From AG41 sp035943095 (GTDB lineage: Bacteria > Gemmatimonadota > Gemmatimonadetes > Gemmatimonadales > GWC2-71-9), in the NCBI GenBank assembly GCA_035943095.1, contig DASZCN010000038.1, positions 1 to 42,797 of the forward strand: DNA of 42,797 nucleotides. The letters are read 5' to 3'. The position numbers and the translations under genes are program-made. Positions 14,907 through 22,297 of this stretch are shown here, in pieces (the stretch's first letter is position 1; every line of letters starts with the position of its first letter). The notes under the pieces are model-generated. The model did no database searches. It was not told the origin of the DNA and saw only the letters and a program-made list of their open reading frames with translations.

Positions 14907-14958
14907 GTGTCCGGTGTCAGGTGTTCGGAACGCCCCTCGAACACCAGACACCGGACAC
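14907..14958. terminator. Long inverted repeat between convergent genes (possible bidirectional terminator or dispersed element)
   Basis: Two 21-bp arms (14907-14927 and 14938-14958) are reverse complements with a single mismatch and a 10-base loop. The left arm begins GTGTCCGGTGTC. The element lies between the stops of the PAP2 gene and the phospholipase-like gene, and a further GACACC follows at 14961. There is no T-run, so it is not a textbook intrinsic terminator for either strand. Confidence 0.6.
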
Positions 14959-14971
14959 TTGACACCCGTTC

Positions 14972-16360
14972 TTAAAACTCGAACGCCCCACTCAACGGAT
15001 CCGCCGCCGCATCGCGCGACGAGAGCGGTGCCAACCCCCAGCGGTGCTCGATGAGGGCGAGGATGGACGTCGTGTCGTAGCGGTGATGATCGACGGCGCC
15101 CTTACGCGCGAAGGGCGAGATCACGATCGCCGGGACGCGTGACCCGGGCCCCCAGCGGTCCACGACCGGCGGCGCGACGTGATCCCAGAAGCCGCCGTTT
15201 TCGTCGTAGGTGATGATGATCGCCGTATGATCCCAGTGCGGACTCGAGCGCACCGCATCGATCAGCCGCTTCACGTGATTCTCGCCGGTGATGATGTCGG
15301 TGTATCCCGGGTGCTCGTTGTCGATGCCGACCGGCTTCACGAACGACACCGCGGGCAGCCGACCGGTGCCGAGCGCCGCCACGAAGTCCTGCTCATCCTT
15401 CAGGTGCTCGGCCTTGGCCGCCGTCCCGTCGGCGTAGCGTGCGAAGTAGACGAAGGGTTGATGATGGAATTGGAACAGCGGATCCGGGTTCCCCGCCACC
15501 GCGTCGTTCCAGCCCCCGGCGTACCACGCCCACGAGATGCCCTTTTCCGAAAGGCGATCGCCGATGGTCGCGAACGTCTGGTTCGGCACGAGCTGGGCCT
15601 GCGGCACGCCCACTGGATGCGGGGTGTTGACGCTGAACGCCGTGTTGACCGCAAAGCCGTCCGGCGTCACGAAGCCGTCACTGACCAGATTGCCGCTCGC
15701 ATCGAGCTGTGCGACCGCGCTCGCCGGCGCATTCGGGAACGCCGGCGTCTGGGCGGCGATGAGCCAGAAGTGATTCAAGAAGGAGCCGCCGAAGGCTCCG
15801 TGAAAGAAGTTGTCGCACAGGGTGTAGCGCGCAGCCTCGGCCGCGAGCGGCAAGCCCGCGGTATGGTAGAACCCCATCACGAGCCCCTTCGCGTCACTCA
15901 CCAGGGCGAACTTGTCCATGCGGCCTCCATCGATCTGCGACTGCTCCTGATAGAAGCGATGCACCAGATCCCGCGTGGGGACGGTCGCGGGAACGAACTG
16001 CTCGACGTTGAACGGGGCATTCGGCAGATTGGTGGGGATGGACGCCATGCCCGGCACGGCGGGGAGCGTTGCAAACGGGGTTCCGGAGCCATCCACCTGC
16101 AGCGGCGACCCGGTCGCCGCCGCAAGCCCATTGGCGCCGGCGAACTCGCCGTACACATTGTCGAAGCTGCGATTCTCGAGATAAATGACGATGATATGGT
16201 CGAGGGCTCTCAGCGCCGGATCGCCGTCGCGTCCGGGATCGGCGACGCGCTCGGCGGTGAGCGGCGTCGGTTTGGCCACTCGGTCCGGGTCACACGCCCC
16301 AAACCCAAACAGCGTGGCGACGAGCGCCGTCGCAACGCCCTTCTGCAGGAGACGTCTCAT
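14972..16360 (-). CDS. Phospholipase C / acid phosphatase AcpA-family phosphoesterase, lipoprotein
   Basis: The protein has 462 aa from ATG 16360 with ribosome site GGAGGATCC. The N-terminus RRLLQKGVATALVATLFGFGAC has a lipobox-like end at Cys23, pointing to a lipid-anchored exported protein. The phosphoesterase family (bacterial PLC, AcpA) is shown by DHIIVIYLENRSFDNVYGEF, FALVSDAKGLVMGFYH, HFWLIAAQTP, GENHVKRLIDAV, the metal-site ITYDENGGFWDHVAPP and VPAIVISPFARKGAVDH. Such enzymes cleave phospholipid head groups or organic phosphate esters. A Pho box 90 bp upstream suggests expression under phosphate limitation. If it acts on phosphatidyl lipids it would yield diacylglycerol, which the glycosyltransferase operon on the opposite strand could use. 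The exact substrate cannot be read from sequence. Confidence 0.88.
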   Translation of the reverse strand: MRRLLQKGVATALVATLFGFGACDPDRVAKPTPLTAERVADPGRDGDPALRALDHIIVIYLENRSFDNVYGEFAGANGLAAATGSPLQVDGSGTPFATLPAVPGMASIPTNLPNAPFNVEQFVPATVPTRDLVHRFYQEQSQIDGGRMDKFALVSDAKGLVMGFYHTAGLPLAAEAARYTLCDNFFHGAFGGSFLNHFWLIAAQTPAFPNAPASAVAQLDASGNLVSDGFVTPDGFAVNTAFSVNTPHPVGVPQAQLVPNQTFATIGDRLSEKGISWAWYAGGWNDAVAGNPDPLFQFHHQPFVYFARYADGTAAKAEHLKDEQDFVAALGTGRLPAVSFVKPVGIDNEHPGYTDIITGENHVKRLIDAVRSSPHWDHTAIIITYDENGGFWDHVAPPVVDRWGPGSRVPAIVISPFARKGAVDHHRYDTTSILALIEHRWGLAPLSSRDAAADPLSGAFEF

Positions 16361-16449
16361 GGATCCTCCGAGGTGAAATGCGATTGCCTGGAAGCGCCAA
16401 GAGACTCACTACCGTGGGTCACGGGGACCCGAGGTCCACGCCGCGGCGG

Positions 16450-16467
16450 CGTAACGATCGGACAACG
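16450..16467 (-). promoter_or_regulatory. Putative Pho box for the phospholipase gene
   Basis: Read on the minus strand, CGTTGTC (16467-16461) is followed by CGTTACG (16456-16450) with an 11-bp period. The site ends 90 bp upstream of the ATG at 16360. Confidence 0.6.
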
Positions 16468-16534
16468 GCTAGCCGACCGGCCGTGGCCGGTGCCCCGCGG
16501 GTCGAGCGAGGCTTATGGTCGTCTCGCCCACCCT

Positions 16535-16552
16535 CGTTACTAGTTCGTTACA
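16535..16552 (+). promoter_or_regulatory. Putative Pho box for the porin-pstS unit
   Basis: CGTTACT (16535-16541) and CGTTACA (16546-16552) form the most regular pair in the window, with an 11-bp period. The site lies 95 bp upstream of the porin ATG. Confidence 0.65.
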
Positions 16553-16646
16553 CACGCCGCGCTTGCCCGTGACGAGCGTGCGTTCGCTTTCCTCGCCGGT
16601 GCTGCAGGAACACCACACCCTATTCCCCAAGGAGGGGAGAGACCCA

Positions 16647-17684
16647 ATGGCGTTCTTCTATCGTCGCGTGCTCGGGGTGGCCGTCGTGGCCGCCGCGATG
16701 GGCGCCTCCACGGCCGCCGCGCAGGGCAGTCCGTCGCCCTGGTCGGTGGGTGCGACCGTGTACGCGCAGTACGTTTATCAACTCAAGGACACCAACAGTG
16801 TCAAGCAAAACAACTTCGACGTGACCCGCGGCTACCTGAACCTCATCGGTCGCTTCTCGGGCGGCGTATACACGCGGGTCACGGTGGACTTGTTCTCCGT
16901 CAGTGCGGCAGGTACTGGCGGTACCGCCGGCTCCTACGCCTACCGCCTCAAGTACGCCTACGCGGCGTGGACGCCCACCAACAGCCCCCTCACCTACAAG
17001 CTCGGCATGATCCATACGCCGTGGCTCGACTGGGAAGAGGCGCTCTGGGACTATCGCATGCAGGGCACCATGGCGCTCGATCGGAACGGCTACGAATCCG
17101 CCTCCGACATCGGGGCCGGCATCGACGGCAAGTGGAAGAGCGACAAAGTGAACTTCCAGGCCACGATCGTGAACGGCGAGGGCTATCACGGGGGCGTCGG
17201 CGACGGGCGCAAGGACGTCGAGGGCCGGGTCTCAGTGCGGGTCATGGACACCGACGACTCGAGCCGGGTAGGCGGCCTCCGCATTACCGCCTACGCACAT
17301 GCCGGTAAGCCGACCGGCAGCGGCACGAGGAATCGTTGGCTTGGGATGGTGTCGTATCGCGCCAAGCAGTACACGCTCGCGGCCGAGGCAACCGCCGCCA
17401 CCGACAGCACCACCGGCGCCGCGAAGCGGGACGGGCACATCTACAGCGCCTTTGGCGTCTACCACGTCCCGCGCTCCGGGGTGTCCGTGATCGCACGCGT
17501 CGACGCCGTAACGCCGATCGTGGCGGGAAATCGGCTGACGCGCTACATCGCCGGCTTATCCTACCAGATCAACCCCCAGCTGCGCGTGCTCGCCGACTGG
17601 GATTACCTCAACTATAAGAACGCCCCGGCCACACCGGACTTGACCCGGTCGCAGGCCCTATTCCAGACGCAGTTCGTCTTCTAA
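16647..17684 (+). CDS. Outer-membrane porin, probably phosphate-related (345 aa)
   Basis: ATG 16647 follows a strong AAGGAGGGGA site. A signal peptide ends at MGASTAAAQG. The mature part has the alternating pattern of a beta-barrel: many Tyr/Trp-bounded strands (VGATVYAQYVYQL, YAYRLKYAYAAWT, YTLAAEATAATD, LRVLADWDYLNY) and a C-terminal phenylalanine in FQTQFVF, the recognition signal for BAM insertion. The segment LTYKLGMIHTPWLDWEEALW resembles OprP/OprO-type phosphate-selective porins, but similarity cannot be measured here. It sits 18 nt upstream of pstS and behind a Pho box, so it likely admits phosphate or phosphate esters across the outer membrane when phosphate is scarce. Specificity is inferred from context only. 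Confidence 0.8.
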   Translation: MAFFYRRVLGVAVVAAAMGASTAAAQGSPSPWSVGATVYAQYVYQLKDTNSVKQNNFDVTRGYLNLIGRFSGGVYTRVTVDLFSVSAAGTGGTAGSYAYRLKYAYAAWTPTNSPLTYKLGMIHTPWLDWEEALWDYRMQGTMALDRNGYESASDIGAGIDGKWKSDKVNFQATIVNGEGYHGGVGDGRKDVEGRVSVRVMDTDDSSRVGGLRITAYAHAGKPTGSGTRNRWLGMVSYRAKQYTLAAEATAATDSTTGAAKRDGHIYSAFGVYHVPRSGVSVIARVDAVTPIVAGNRLTRYIAGLSYQINPQLRVLADWDYLNYKNAPATPDLTRSQALFQTQFVF

Positions 17685-17702
17685 CCGGACGAGGTCTAGC
17701 GT

Positions 17703-18758
17703 ATGAAGAAGACTCCGCTGCTCGCCCTCGCCGCCGCCCTGGCGCTCGCTGCTCCCGCGAGCGCCCAGGTGAAGCTCAACGGCGCGGGCGCGACGTTCCC
17801 GAACATCATCTATCAGGACTGGATCATCAATTTCAACCGCGCCCATTCGGACGTGCAGCTCAACTATCAGTCGATTGGGTCGGGCGGTGGCATCCGGCAG
17901 TTCTCGGACGGCACCGTCGACTTCGGCGCGAGCGACGCGCCGATGACCGACTCGGCTATCGCCGCGATCCAAGCCAACGTGCTCCACATCCCCACCGTTC
18001 TGGGCGGCGTGGTCGCGACCTACAACGTGCCCGAGGTTCAGGGAACGTTGAAGCTCACACCGGACGTCCTCGCCGACATCTTCCTCGGCAAGGTCACCAA
18101 ATGGAGCGACGCCCGGATCACTTCCATCAACCCTGGCCTGAAGCTGCCCGGGACGGACATCGTGGTGGTGCACCGCTCTGACGGCTCGGGGACGAGCTTC
18201 ATCTTCACGGACTACCTGTCGAAGGTCAGCCCCGAGTGGGCGAGCAAGGTGAGCAAAGGCACGTCGGTCAACTGGCCCGTCGGGCTCGGCGGGAAGGGCA
18301 ATGAGGGCGTCACGGCAACCGTGAAGCAGACGCCCGGCGCCATCGGCTACGTCGAGCTGGGCTACGCGCAGATCAACAAGCTGCCCTTCGCGAGCGTGCA
18401 GAATAAGGCGGGCAGGTTCATCACGCCGACTCTGGAGAGCGTGACCGAGGCAGCCGCGGGCGCCATGAAGGCGATGGACCCCGGCACCGATTTCCGGGTG
18501 TCGATCACGAACCCCGACGGCGACAAGGCGTATCCCATTGCGAGCTTCACCTGGTTCCTGTTACACAAGCAGTACGAGGACGCCGCGAAGGCGAGTGAGC
18601 TCGTGAAGTTCGTGTGGTGGGCCGAGACGGTCGGCCAGGGTCGGGCGCCCGAGCTCGGGTATGCACCGCTCCCCACACAGCTTCGCCCCTGGATCGAGGC
18701 GCGGTTGAAGACCATCACGGCAGGCGGCAAGTCGGTCTGGACGACGGCAGCCCGGTAA
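17703..18758 (+). CDS. pstS: Phosphate ABC transporter, periplasmic phosphate-binding protein
   Basis: The 351-aa protein has a signal peptide (KKTPLLALAAALALAAPASA, cleavage before QVKLNG). The PstS pattern follows: LNGAGATFPNIIYQDWI, SIGSGGGIRQFSDGTVDFGASDAPM and VHRSDGSGTSFIFTDYL, which hold the phosphate-ligating Ser, Asp, Arg and Gly residues, then GNEGVTATVKQTPGAIGYVEL. No lipobox is present, so it is soluble in the periplasm. It is transcribed with the porin (18-nt gap) but is separated from pstC by an intrinsic terminator and a second Pho box. That allows far more binding protein than permease to be made. Confidence 0.96.
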   Translation: MKKTPLLALAAALALAAPASAQVKLNGAGATFPNIIYQDWIINFNRAHSDVQLNYQSIGSGGGIRQFSDGTVDFGASDAPMTDSAIAAIQANVLHIPTVLGGVVATYNVPEVQGTLKLTPDVLADIFLGKVTKWSDARITSINPGLKLPGTDIVVVHRSDGSGTSFIFTDYLSKVSPEWASKVSKGTSVNWPVGLGGKGNEGVTATVKQTPGAIGYVELGYAQINKLPFASVQNKAGRFITPTLESVTEAAAGAMKAMDPGTDFRVSITNPDGDKAYPIASFTWFLLHKQYEDAAKASELVKFVWWAETVGQGRAPELGYAPLPTQLRPWIEARLKTITAGGKSVWTTAAR

Positions 18759-18784
18759 CCCCTCCTTCCGGCTGCCGTTTTCAC

Positions 18785-18820
18785 CCCCCGCACGGCGGTA
18801 TTCGCCTGCGGGGGTTTTTT
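18785..18820 (+). terminator. Intrinsic terminator after pstS
   Basis: CCCCCGCA pairs with TGCGGGGG, extended inward by GGCG/CGCC around a small loop, and is followed immediately by six T (18815-18820). It lies 26 nt after the pstS stop. It is the clearest rho-independent terminator in the window. Confidence 0.9.
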
Positions 18821-18831
18821 CTTTCCCCCGC

Positions 18832-18849
18832 CGTTACAATCCCGTGACA
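18832..18849 (+). promoter_or_regulatory. Putative Pho box for the pstC-to-CHAD operon
   Basis: CGTTACA (18832-18838) and CGTGACA (18843-18849) are 11 bp apart. The pair lies between the pstS terminator and the pstC ATG at 18873. Confidence 0.65.
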
Positions 18850-18872
18850 GACGCCGGATACGTTTCCGGCCC

Positions 18873-19865
18873 ATGACCGCCCTCCCGATCGACCCCGCGG
18901 TAGCCTCCGCCCCTGAGCCGCGCTGGCGGGTGCTGCGCGGCGTCAACGTGGGCGATCGCGTGTATCGCGGCACCCTGACGGTCCTCGCGGTCACGCTTCC
19001 GCTGCTCCTGCTCGCCCTCCTGAGCGAGCTCATCGTGAGTGCCTGGCCGGCCATACGCCGGTTCGGTCCTCATTTCCTTTGGACCTCGGTCTGGGATCCG
19101 GTGGCGGGAGTGTTTGGCGCCGCTCCGATGATCTTTGGCACATTGGCCTCGTCGCTCCTCGCCCTCCTGATCGCCGTGCCACTCGCGTTGGGGGTGTCCA
19201 TCTTCCTCACGGAGTTCGCCCCCAAGTGGGTGCGCCAGCCGATCGCGTTCCTGGTCGAGCTCCTGGCGGCCATCCCGAGCGTGGTGTACGGGCTCTGGGG
19301 CATCTTCGTGCTCATCCCGTTTCTCCGCTCGACGGTGGTGCCGCCGTTGCGCGCCGTGTTCGGGTGGACGCCGTTCTTCAGCGGGGTGTTCTACGGCAAC
19401 TCCCTGCTCGCGGGCGGCGTGATCCTCGCGATCATGATCGTGCCCTACATCGCCGCGGTGTCGCGGGAGGTGCTGCTCGCCGTGCCGGGGAGCCAGCGCG
19501 AAGCCGCGCTCGGCATGGGCGCGACCCGGTGGGAGGCGGTGTGGACTGCCGTCGTGCCCTACGGCCGCGCGGGCCTGATCGGCGCGGTCATCCTCGGCCT
19601 CGGCCGCGCGCTGGGCGAGACCATGGCCGTCACGATGCTGATCGGCAACCGGCACGACATCGGGCTCTCGGTGCTGCAGCCCGCGTACACGATGGCCGCG
19701 GCGATCGCCAACGAGTTCAGCGAGGCGACCACCAATCTCTATCTCTCGGCGTTGTTCGAGGTGGGTCTGGTGCTGTTCGTAATCACCGTGGTGGTGAACG
19801 CGCTGGCGCGCCTCTTGATCTGGCAGGTGGCGCGCGGCACCGCGGTGGGGAGCCGCGCCTTGTGA
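18873..19865 (+). CDS. pstC: Phosphate ABC transporter permease PstC
   Basis: The 330-aa inner-membrane permease has six predicted helices. After a 40-residue cytoplasmic lead it shows GTLASSLLALLIAVPLALGVSIFLTEFAP, the PstC region LLAAIPSVVYGLWGIFVLIPF, and the coupling-helix EAA motif SQREAALGMGATRWEAVWT, then LGRALGETMAVTMLIGN with the Arg-Glu pair conserved in PstC/PstA. It forms the transmembrane channel with PstA. The gene is the first of the second pst transcription unit, directly behind a Pho box. Its stop shares four bases with the pstA start (GTGA), indicating translational coupling and balanced subunit synthesis. Confidence 0.95.
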   Translation: MTALPIDPAVASAPEPRWRVLRGVNVGDRVYRGTLTVLAVTLPLLLLALLSELIVSAWPAIRRFGPHFLWTSVWDPVAGVFGAAPMIFGTLASSLLALLIAVPLALGVSIFLTEFAPKWVRQPIAFLVELLAAIPSVVYGLWGIFVLIPFLRSTVVPPLRAVFGWTPFFSGVFYGNSLLAGGVILAIMIVPYIAAVSREVLLAVPGSQREAALGMGATRWEAVWTAVVPYGRAGLIGAVILGLGRALGETMAVTMLIGNRHDIGLSVLQPAYTMAAAIANEFSEATTNLYLSALFEVGLVLFVITVVVNALARLLIWQVARGTAVGSRAL

Positions 19866-20710
19866 ACGCGCGACGGATCCGCCGCCGCCTGGTGAACGGC
19901 GTGATGACCGGGCTCGTGGGCGTCCTCTCGTTCCTGGCCGTCCTGGCCCTCGTCCTGATCCTCGGGGATCTCGTCGTGAAGGGCGCCTCGTCGCTCGACT
20001 GGAATTTCTTCACGAAGAACCCGGTCCCGGCGGGTGAGAGCGGCGGCGGCGTCGCGAACGCCATCGTCGGCACGGGCATCATCGTGGGACTCGCCTGCCT
20101 CATCGGCCTCCCCATCGGCATCGGCGCCGGGCTGTATCTCGCGGAATTCGGATCGGGACGCCTGGGCTGGATCGTGCGCTTCGTGGCGGACGTCTTGAAC
20201 GGGACGCCGTCGATCGTGGTCGGCATCTTCGCATGGACGTGGCTCGTAAAACCGATGGGCCATTTCTCCGCGCTCGCCGGGAGCGTAGCGCTCGCCGTTC
20301 TCATGGTCCCGATGCTCGCGCGAACCACGGAAGAGATGGTGCGGCTCGTGCCGCACTCGCTGCGCGAGGCCGCGCTCGCGCTCGGGTATCCGCGCTGGCG
20401 TACGTCGCTCCGGATCGTCGCGCGCACGGCGCTGGCCGGCATCGTCACCGGTTGCCTCGTCGGCGTCGCCCGCATCGCCGGAGAGACGGCGCCGCTGCTC
20501 TTCACGGCACTCGGCAACTTGAACTTCTCGACCCACGTGCTCGAGCCGATGCAGGCGCTGTCCTTACAGATCTTCACGTACGCGACCGGCCCATTTGACG
20601 AATGGCATCGCCTCGCCTGGGCGGCCGCAATCATCCTGATGGGTCTCGTGCTGCTGCTCGCGATCGCGGCCCGCTGGGCCATCCGGCAACGACATGGCGC
20701 CGCCCGCTGA
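19862..20710 (+). CDS. pstA: Phosphate ABC transporter permease PstA
   Basis: GTG 19862 overlaps the pstC stop and yields a 282-aa protein; longer readings into pstC are not credible. Six membrane helices are apparent. Family motifs include GGVANAIVGTGIIVGLACLIGLPIGIGAG, DVLNGTPSIVVGIFAW, the EAA coupling motif LREAALALGYPRWRTSLRIV, and GVARIAGETAPLLFTALGN. PstA pairs with PstC in the membrane and contacts the PstB ATPase. The C-terminus (WAIRQRHGAAR) is encoded in a 17-nt overlap with the first pstB gene, in keeping with the compact structure of the operon. Confidence 0.95.
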   Translation: MNARRIRRRLVNGVMTGLVGVLSFLAVLALVLILGDLVVKGASSLDWNFFTKNPVPAGESGGGVANAIVGTGIIVGLACLIGLPIGIGAGLYLAEFGSGRLGWIVRFVADVLNGTPSIVVGIFAWTWLVKPMGHFSALAGSVALAVLMVPMLARTTEEMVRLVPHSLREAALALGYPRWRTSLRIVARTALAGIVTGCLVGVARIAGETAPLLFTALGNLNFSTHVLEPMQALSLQIFTYATGPFDEWHRLAWAAAIILMGLVLLLAIAARWAIRQRHGAAR

Positions 20711-21470
20711 CTCGCGGTTGCAGCTCGAGGCCGTCAGGCTGACGGCGCTGTACGGCCGGCGCGCTGTCGTCAAGGACGTGTCGATTCTCTTCCCCGCGCA
20801 CACGGTCACCGCGGTGATCGGACCCTCCGGGTGCGGCAAGAGCACGTTTCTCCGCTGCTTGAACCGCATGCACGAGCTGTCGGACGGCGGCTGGGTGACC
20901 GGCCGGGTACTGCTCGACGGCGACGACATCTACGCCGAGGCAGTCGACCCGGTGCAGCTGCGGCGCCGCGTGGGCATGGTGTTCCAGCGGCCCACGCCGT
21001 TTCCCACCATGTCCATCTACGACAACGTGGCCGCCGGGCTGCGGGTGAACGGTCATCGCTCGCGCGCTGACGTGGACGCGGCGGTGGAGCGGGCGCTGCG
21101 CCGCGCCGCGCTGTGGGACGAGGTGAAGGATCGCCTCCGGCGGAGCGCGCTGGCGCTGTCGGGGGGCCAACAGCAGCGGCTCTGCATCGCGCGCGCGCTC
21201 GCCCCGGAGCCCGAAGTGTTGCTCCTCGACGAGCCGACCGCGTCACTCGACCCCGCGGGCACCCAGCGGATCGAAGAGCTGTGTCACGAGCTCAAGACCA
21301 ACTACACGATCGTGATCGTCACGCACAACCTGCAGCAGGCCGCCCGAGTGTCGGACTACACGGCCTTCTTTTATCTCGGCGATCTCGTCGAGGTGGGCCG
21401 TACGGAAGTCCTCTTCACCACGCCGACAGAGGAGCGGACCGAAGCGTACATTACGGGGAGGTTTGGATGA
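20694..21470 (+). CDS. pstB: Phosphate ABC transporter ATP-binding protein, first copy
   Basis: The 258-aa ATPase carries Walker A GPSGCGKSTFLRCLNRMHEL, Q-loop MVFQRPTPFPT, ABC signature LSGGQQQRL, Walker B VLLLDEPTASLDP and switch His in IVTHNLQQAARVSDYTAFFYLGDL. These are PstB-specific in wording, especially GTQRIEEL and the ending TEERTEAYITGRFG. It powers phosphate import through PstCA. The second pstB gene begins within its stop codon. Compared with that second copy, this one has the more divergent Q-loop (RPTPFP where most PstB have QPNPFP) and a Thr-Ala D-loop region (PTASLDP where most PstB have PCSALDP). The two are related but have diverged, so a heterodimer or condition-specific use is possible. 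Confidence 0.95.
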   Translation: MAPPADSRLQLEAVRLTALYGRRAVVKDVSILFPAHTVTAVIGPSGCGKSTFLRCLNRMHELSDGGWVTGRVLLDGDDIYAEAVDPVQLRRRVGMVFQRPTPFPTMSIYDNVAAGLRVNGHRSRADVDAAVERALRRAALWDEVKDRLRRSALALSGGQQQRLCIARALAPEPEVLLLDEPTASLDPAGTQRIEELCHELKTNYTIVIVTHNLQQAARVSDYTAFFYLGDLVEVGRTEVLFTTPTEERTEAYITGRFG

Positions 21471-22297
21471 GCGTCGCCGTGGAGCCCCTGCACCAGGAAG
21501 CGCCTGCCGTCCCGCGTGTCGTCGCCGAGCCCGCGCGCGCGGCCACGCCGGTCATCGACGTGCGCCGCTACAGCTTCTGGTACGGTGCGACCCAGGCCCT
21601 CTTCGACCTGACGTTCACCATCCCCCGTCGCGCGATCACCGCCCTGATCGGGCCGTCCGGGTGCGGCAAGAGCACGTTCCTCCGCTCGATCAACCGCCTG
21701 AACGAGCTGATCCCACACACGCGCCGTACGGGGGACATCCTGCTCGAGGGGGTCTCTGTCTTCTCGAGCGGCACCGATCCCGTGTCGCTGCGCCGCGAGG
21801 TGGGGATGGTGTTCCAGCAGCCCAATCCGTTTCCGAAGACCATCTTCGACAACGTGGCCTATGGGCCCCGCTTGAACGGTCTGGCCGCGGAGCGCGAGAT
21901 GCCGGACCGAGTCGAGCGGGCGTTGCGGCGGGCGGCCCTCTGGGACGAGGTGAAGGACCGGTTGCGCGCGGTCGGGACGAGCCTGTCGGGTGGCCAGCAG
22001 CAACGCCTCTGCATCGCGCGCGCGCTGGCGAACGAGCCGGAGGTGTTGCTGATGGACGAGCCCTGCTCGGCGCTCGACCCCGCCGCCACGCAGCGCATCG
22101 AGGAGCTCATGGTCGAGCTCAAGCAGAACTACTCCATCGTCATCGTGACGCACAACATGCAGCAGGCGTCGCGCGTGTCGGACTTGACCGGATTTTTCTA
22201 TCTCGGTCGCCTGATCGAGTTCGGCGACACGAAGCAGATCTTCACCAGGCCCACGGACGAGCGCACCGAGGCCTACATCACGGGACGGTTCGGATGA
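21467..22297 (+). CDS. pstB: Phosphate ABC transporter ATP-binding protein, second copy
   Basis: ATG 21467 lies within the ATGA overlap with the first pstB and gives 276 aa. A 30-residue Ala/Val/Pro-rich lead precedes the ATPase. Motifs: YGATQALFDLTFTIPR, Walker A GPSGCGKSTFLRSINRLNEL, Q-loop MVFQQPNPFPKTIFDNVAYG, signature LSGGQQQRL, Walker B VLLMDEPCSALDP, switch IVTHNMQQASRVSDLTGFFYLG. These match the canonical PstB consensus more closely than the first copy does. The last residues TDERTEAYITGRFG mirror the other gene, pointing to an in-situ tandem duplication followed by divergence. phoU begins inside its stop codon (ATGA). Confidence 0.95.
   Translation: MSVAVEPLHQEAPAVPRVVAEPARAATPVIDVRRYSFWYGATQALFDLTFTIPRRAITALIGPSGCGKSTFLRSINRLNELIPHTRRTGDILLEGVSVFSSGTDPVSLRREVGMVFQQPNPFPKTIFDNVAYGPRLNGLAAEREMPDRVERALRRAALWDEVKDRLRAVGTSLSGGQQQRLCIARALANEPEVLLMDEPCSALDPAATQRIEELMVELKQNYSIVIVTHNMQQASRVSDLTGFFYLGRLIEFGDTKQIFTRPTDERTEAYITGRFG

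Larger units (their letters stand above)
16361..16646. promoter_or_regulatory. 286-bp divergent control region between phospholipase and porin-pstS
   Basis: This is the largest gap in the window. It carries one Pho-box-like site for each direction (16450-16467 minus, 16535-16552 plus) and the AAGGAGGGGA ribosome site of the porin at 16629-16638. A frame into the porin could be opened from 16515, but the ribosome site and signal peptide place the real start at 16647. No other gene was seen. Confidence 0.7.

Noticed and set aside
16515..16646. A longer porin N-terminus beginning at 16515
   Set aside because: It would run over the Pho box and ribosome site and bury the signal peptide at residue 45.
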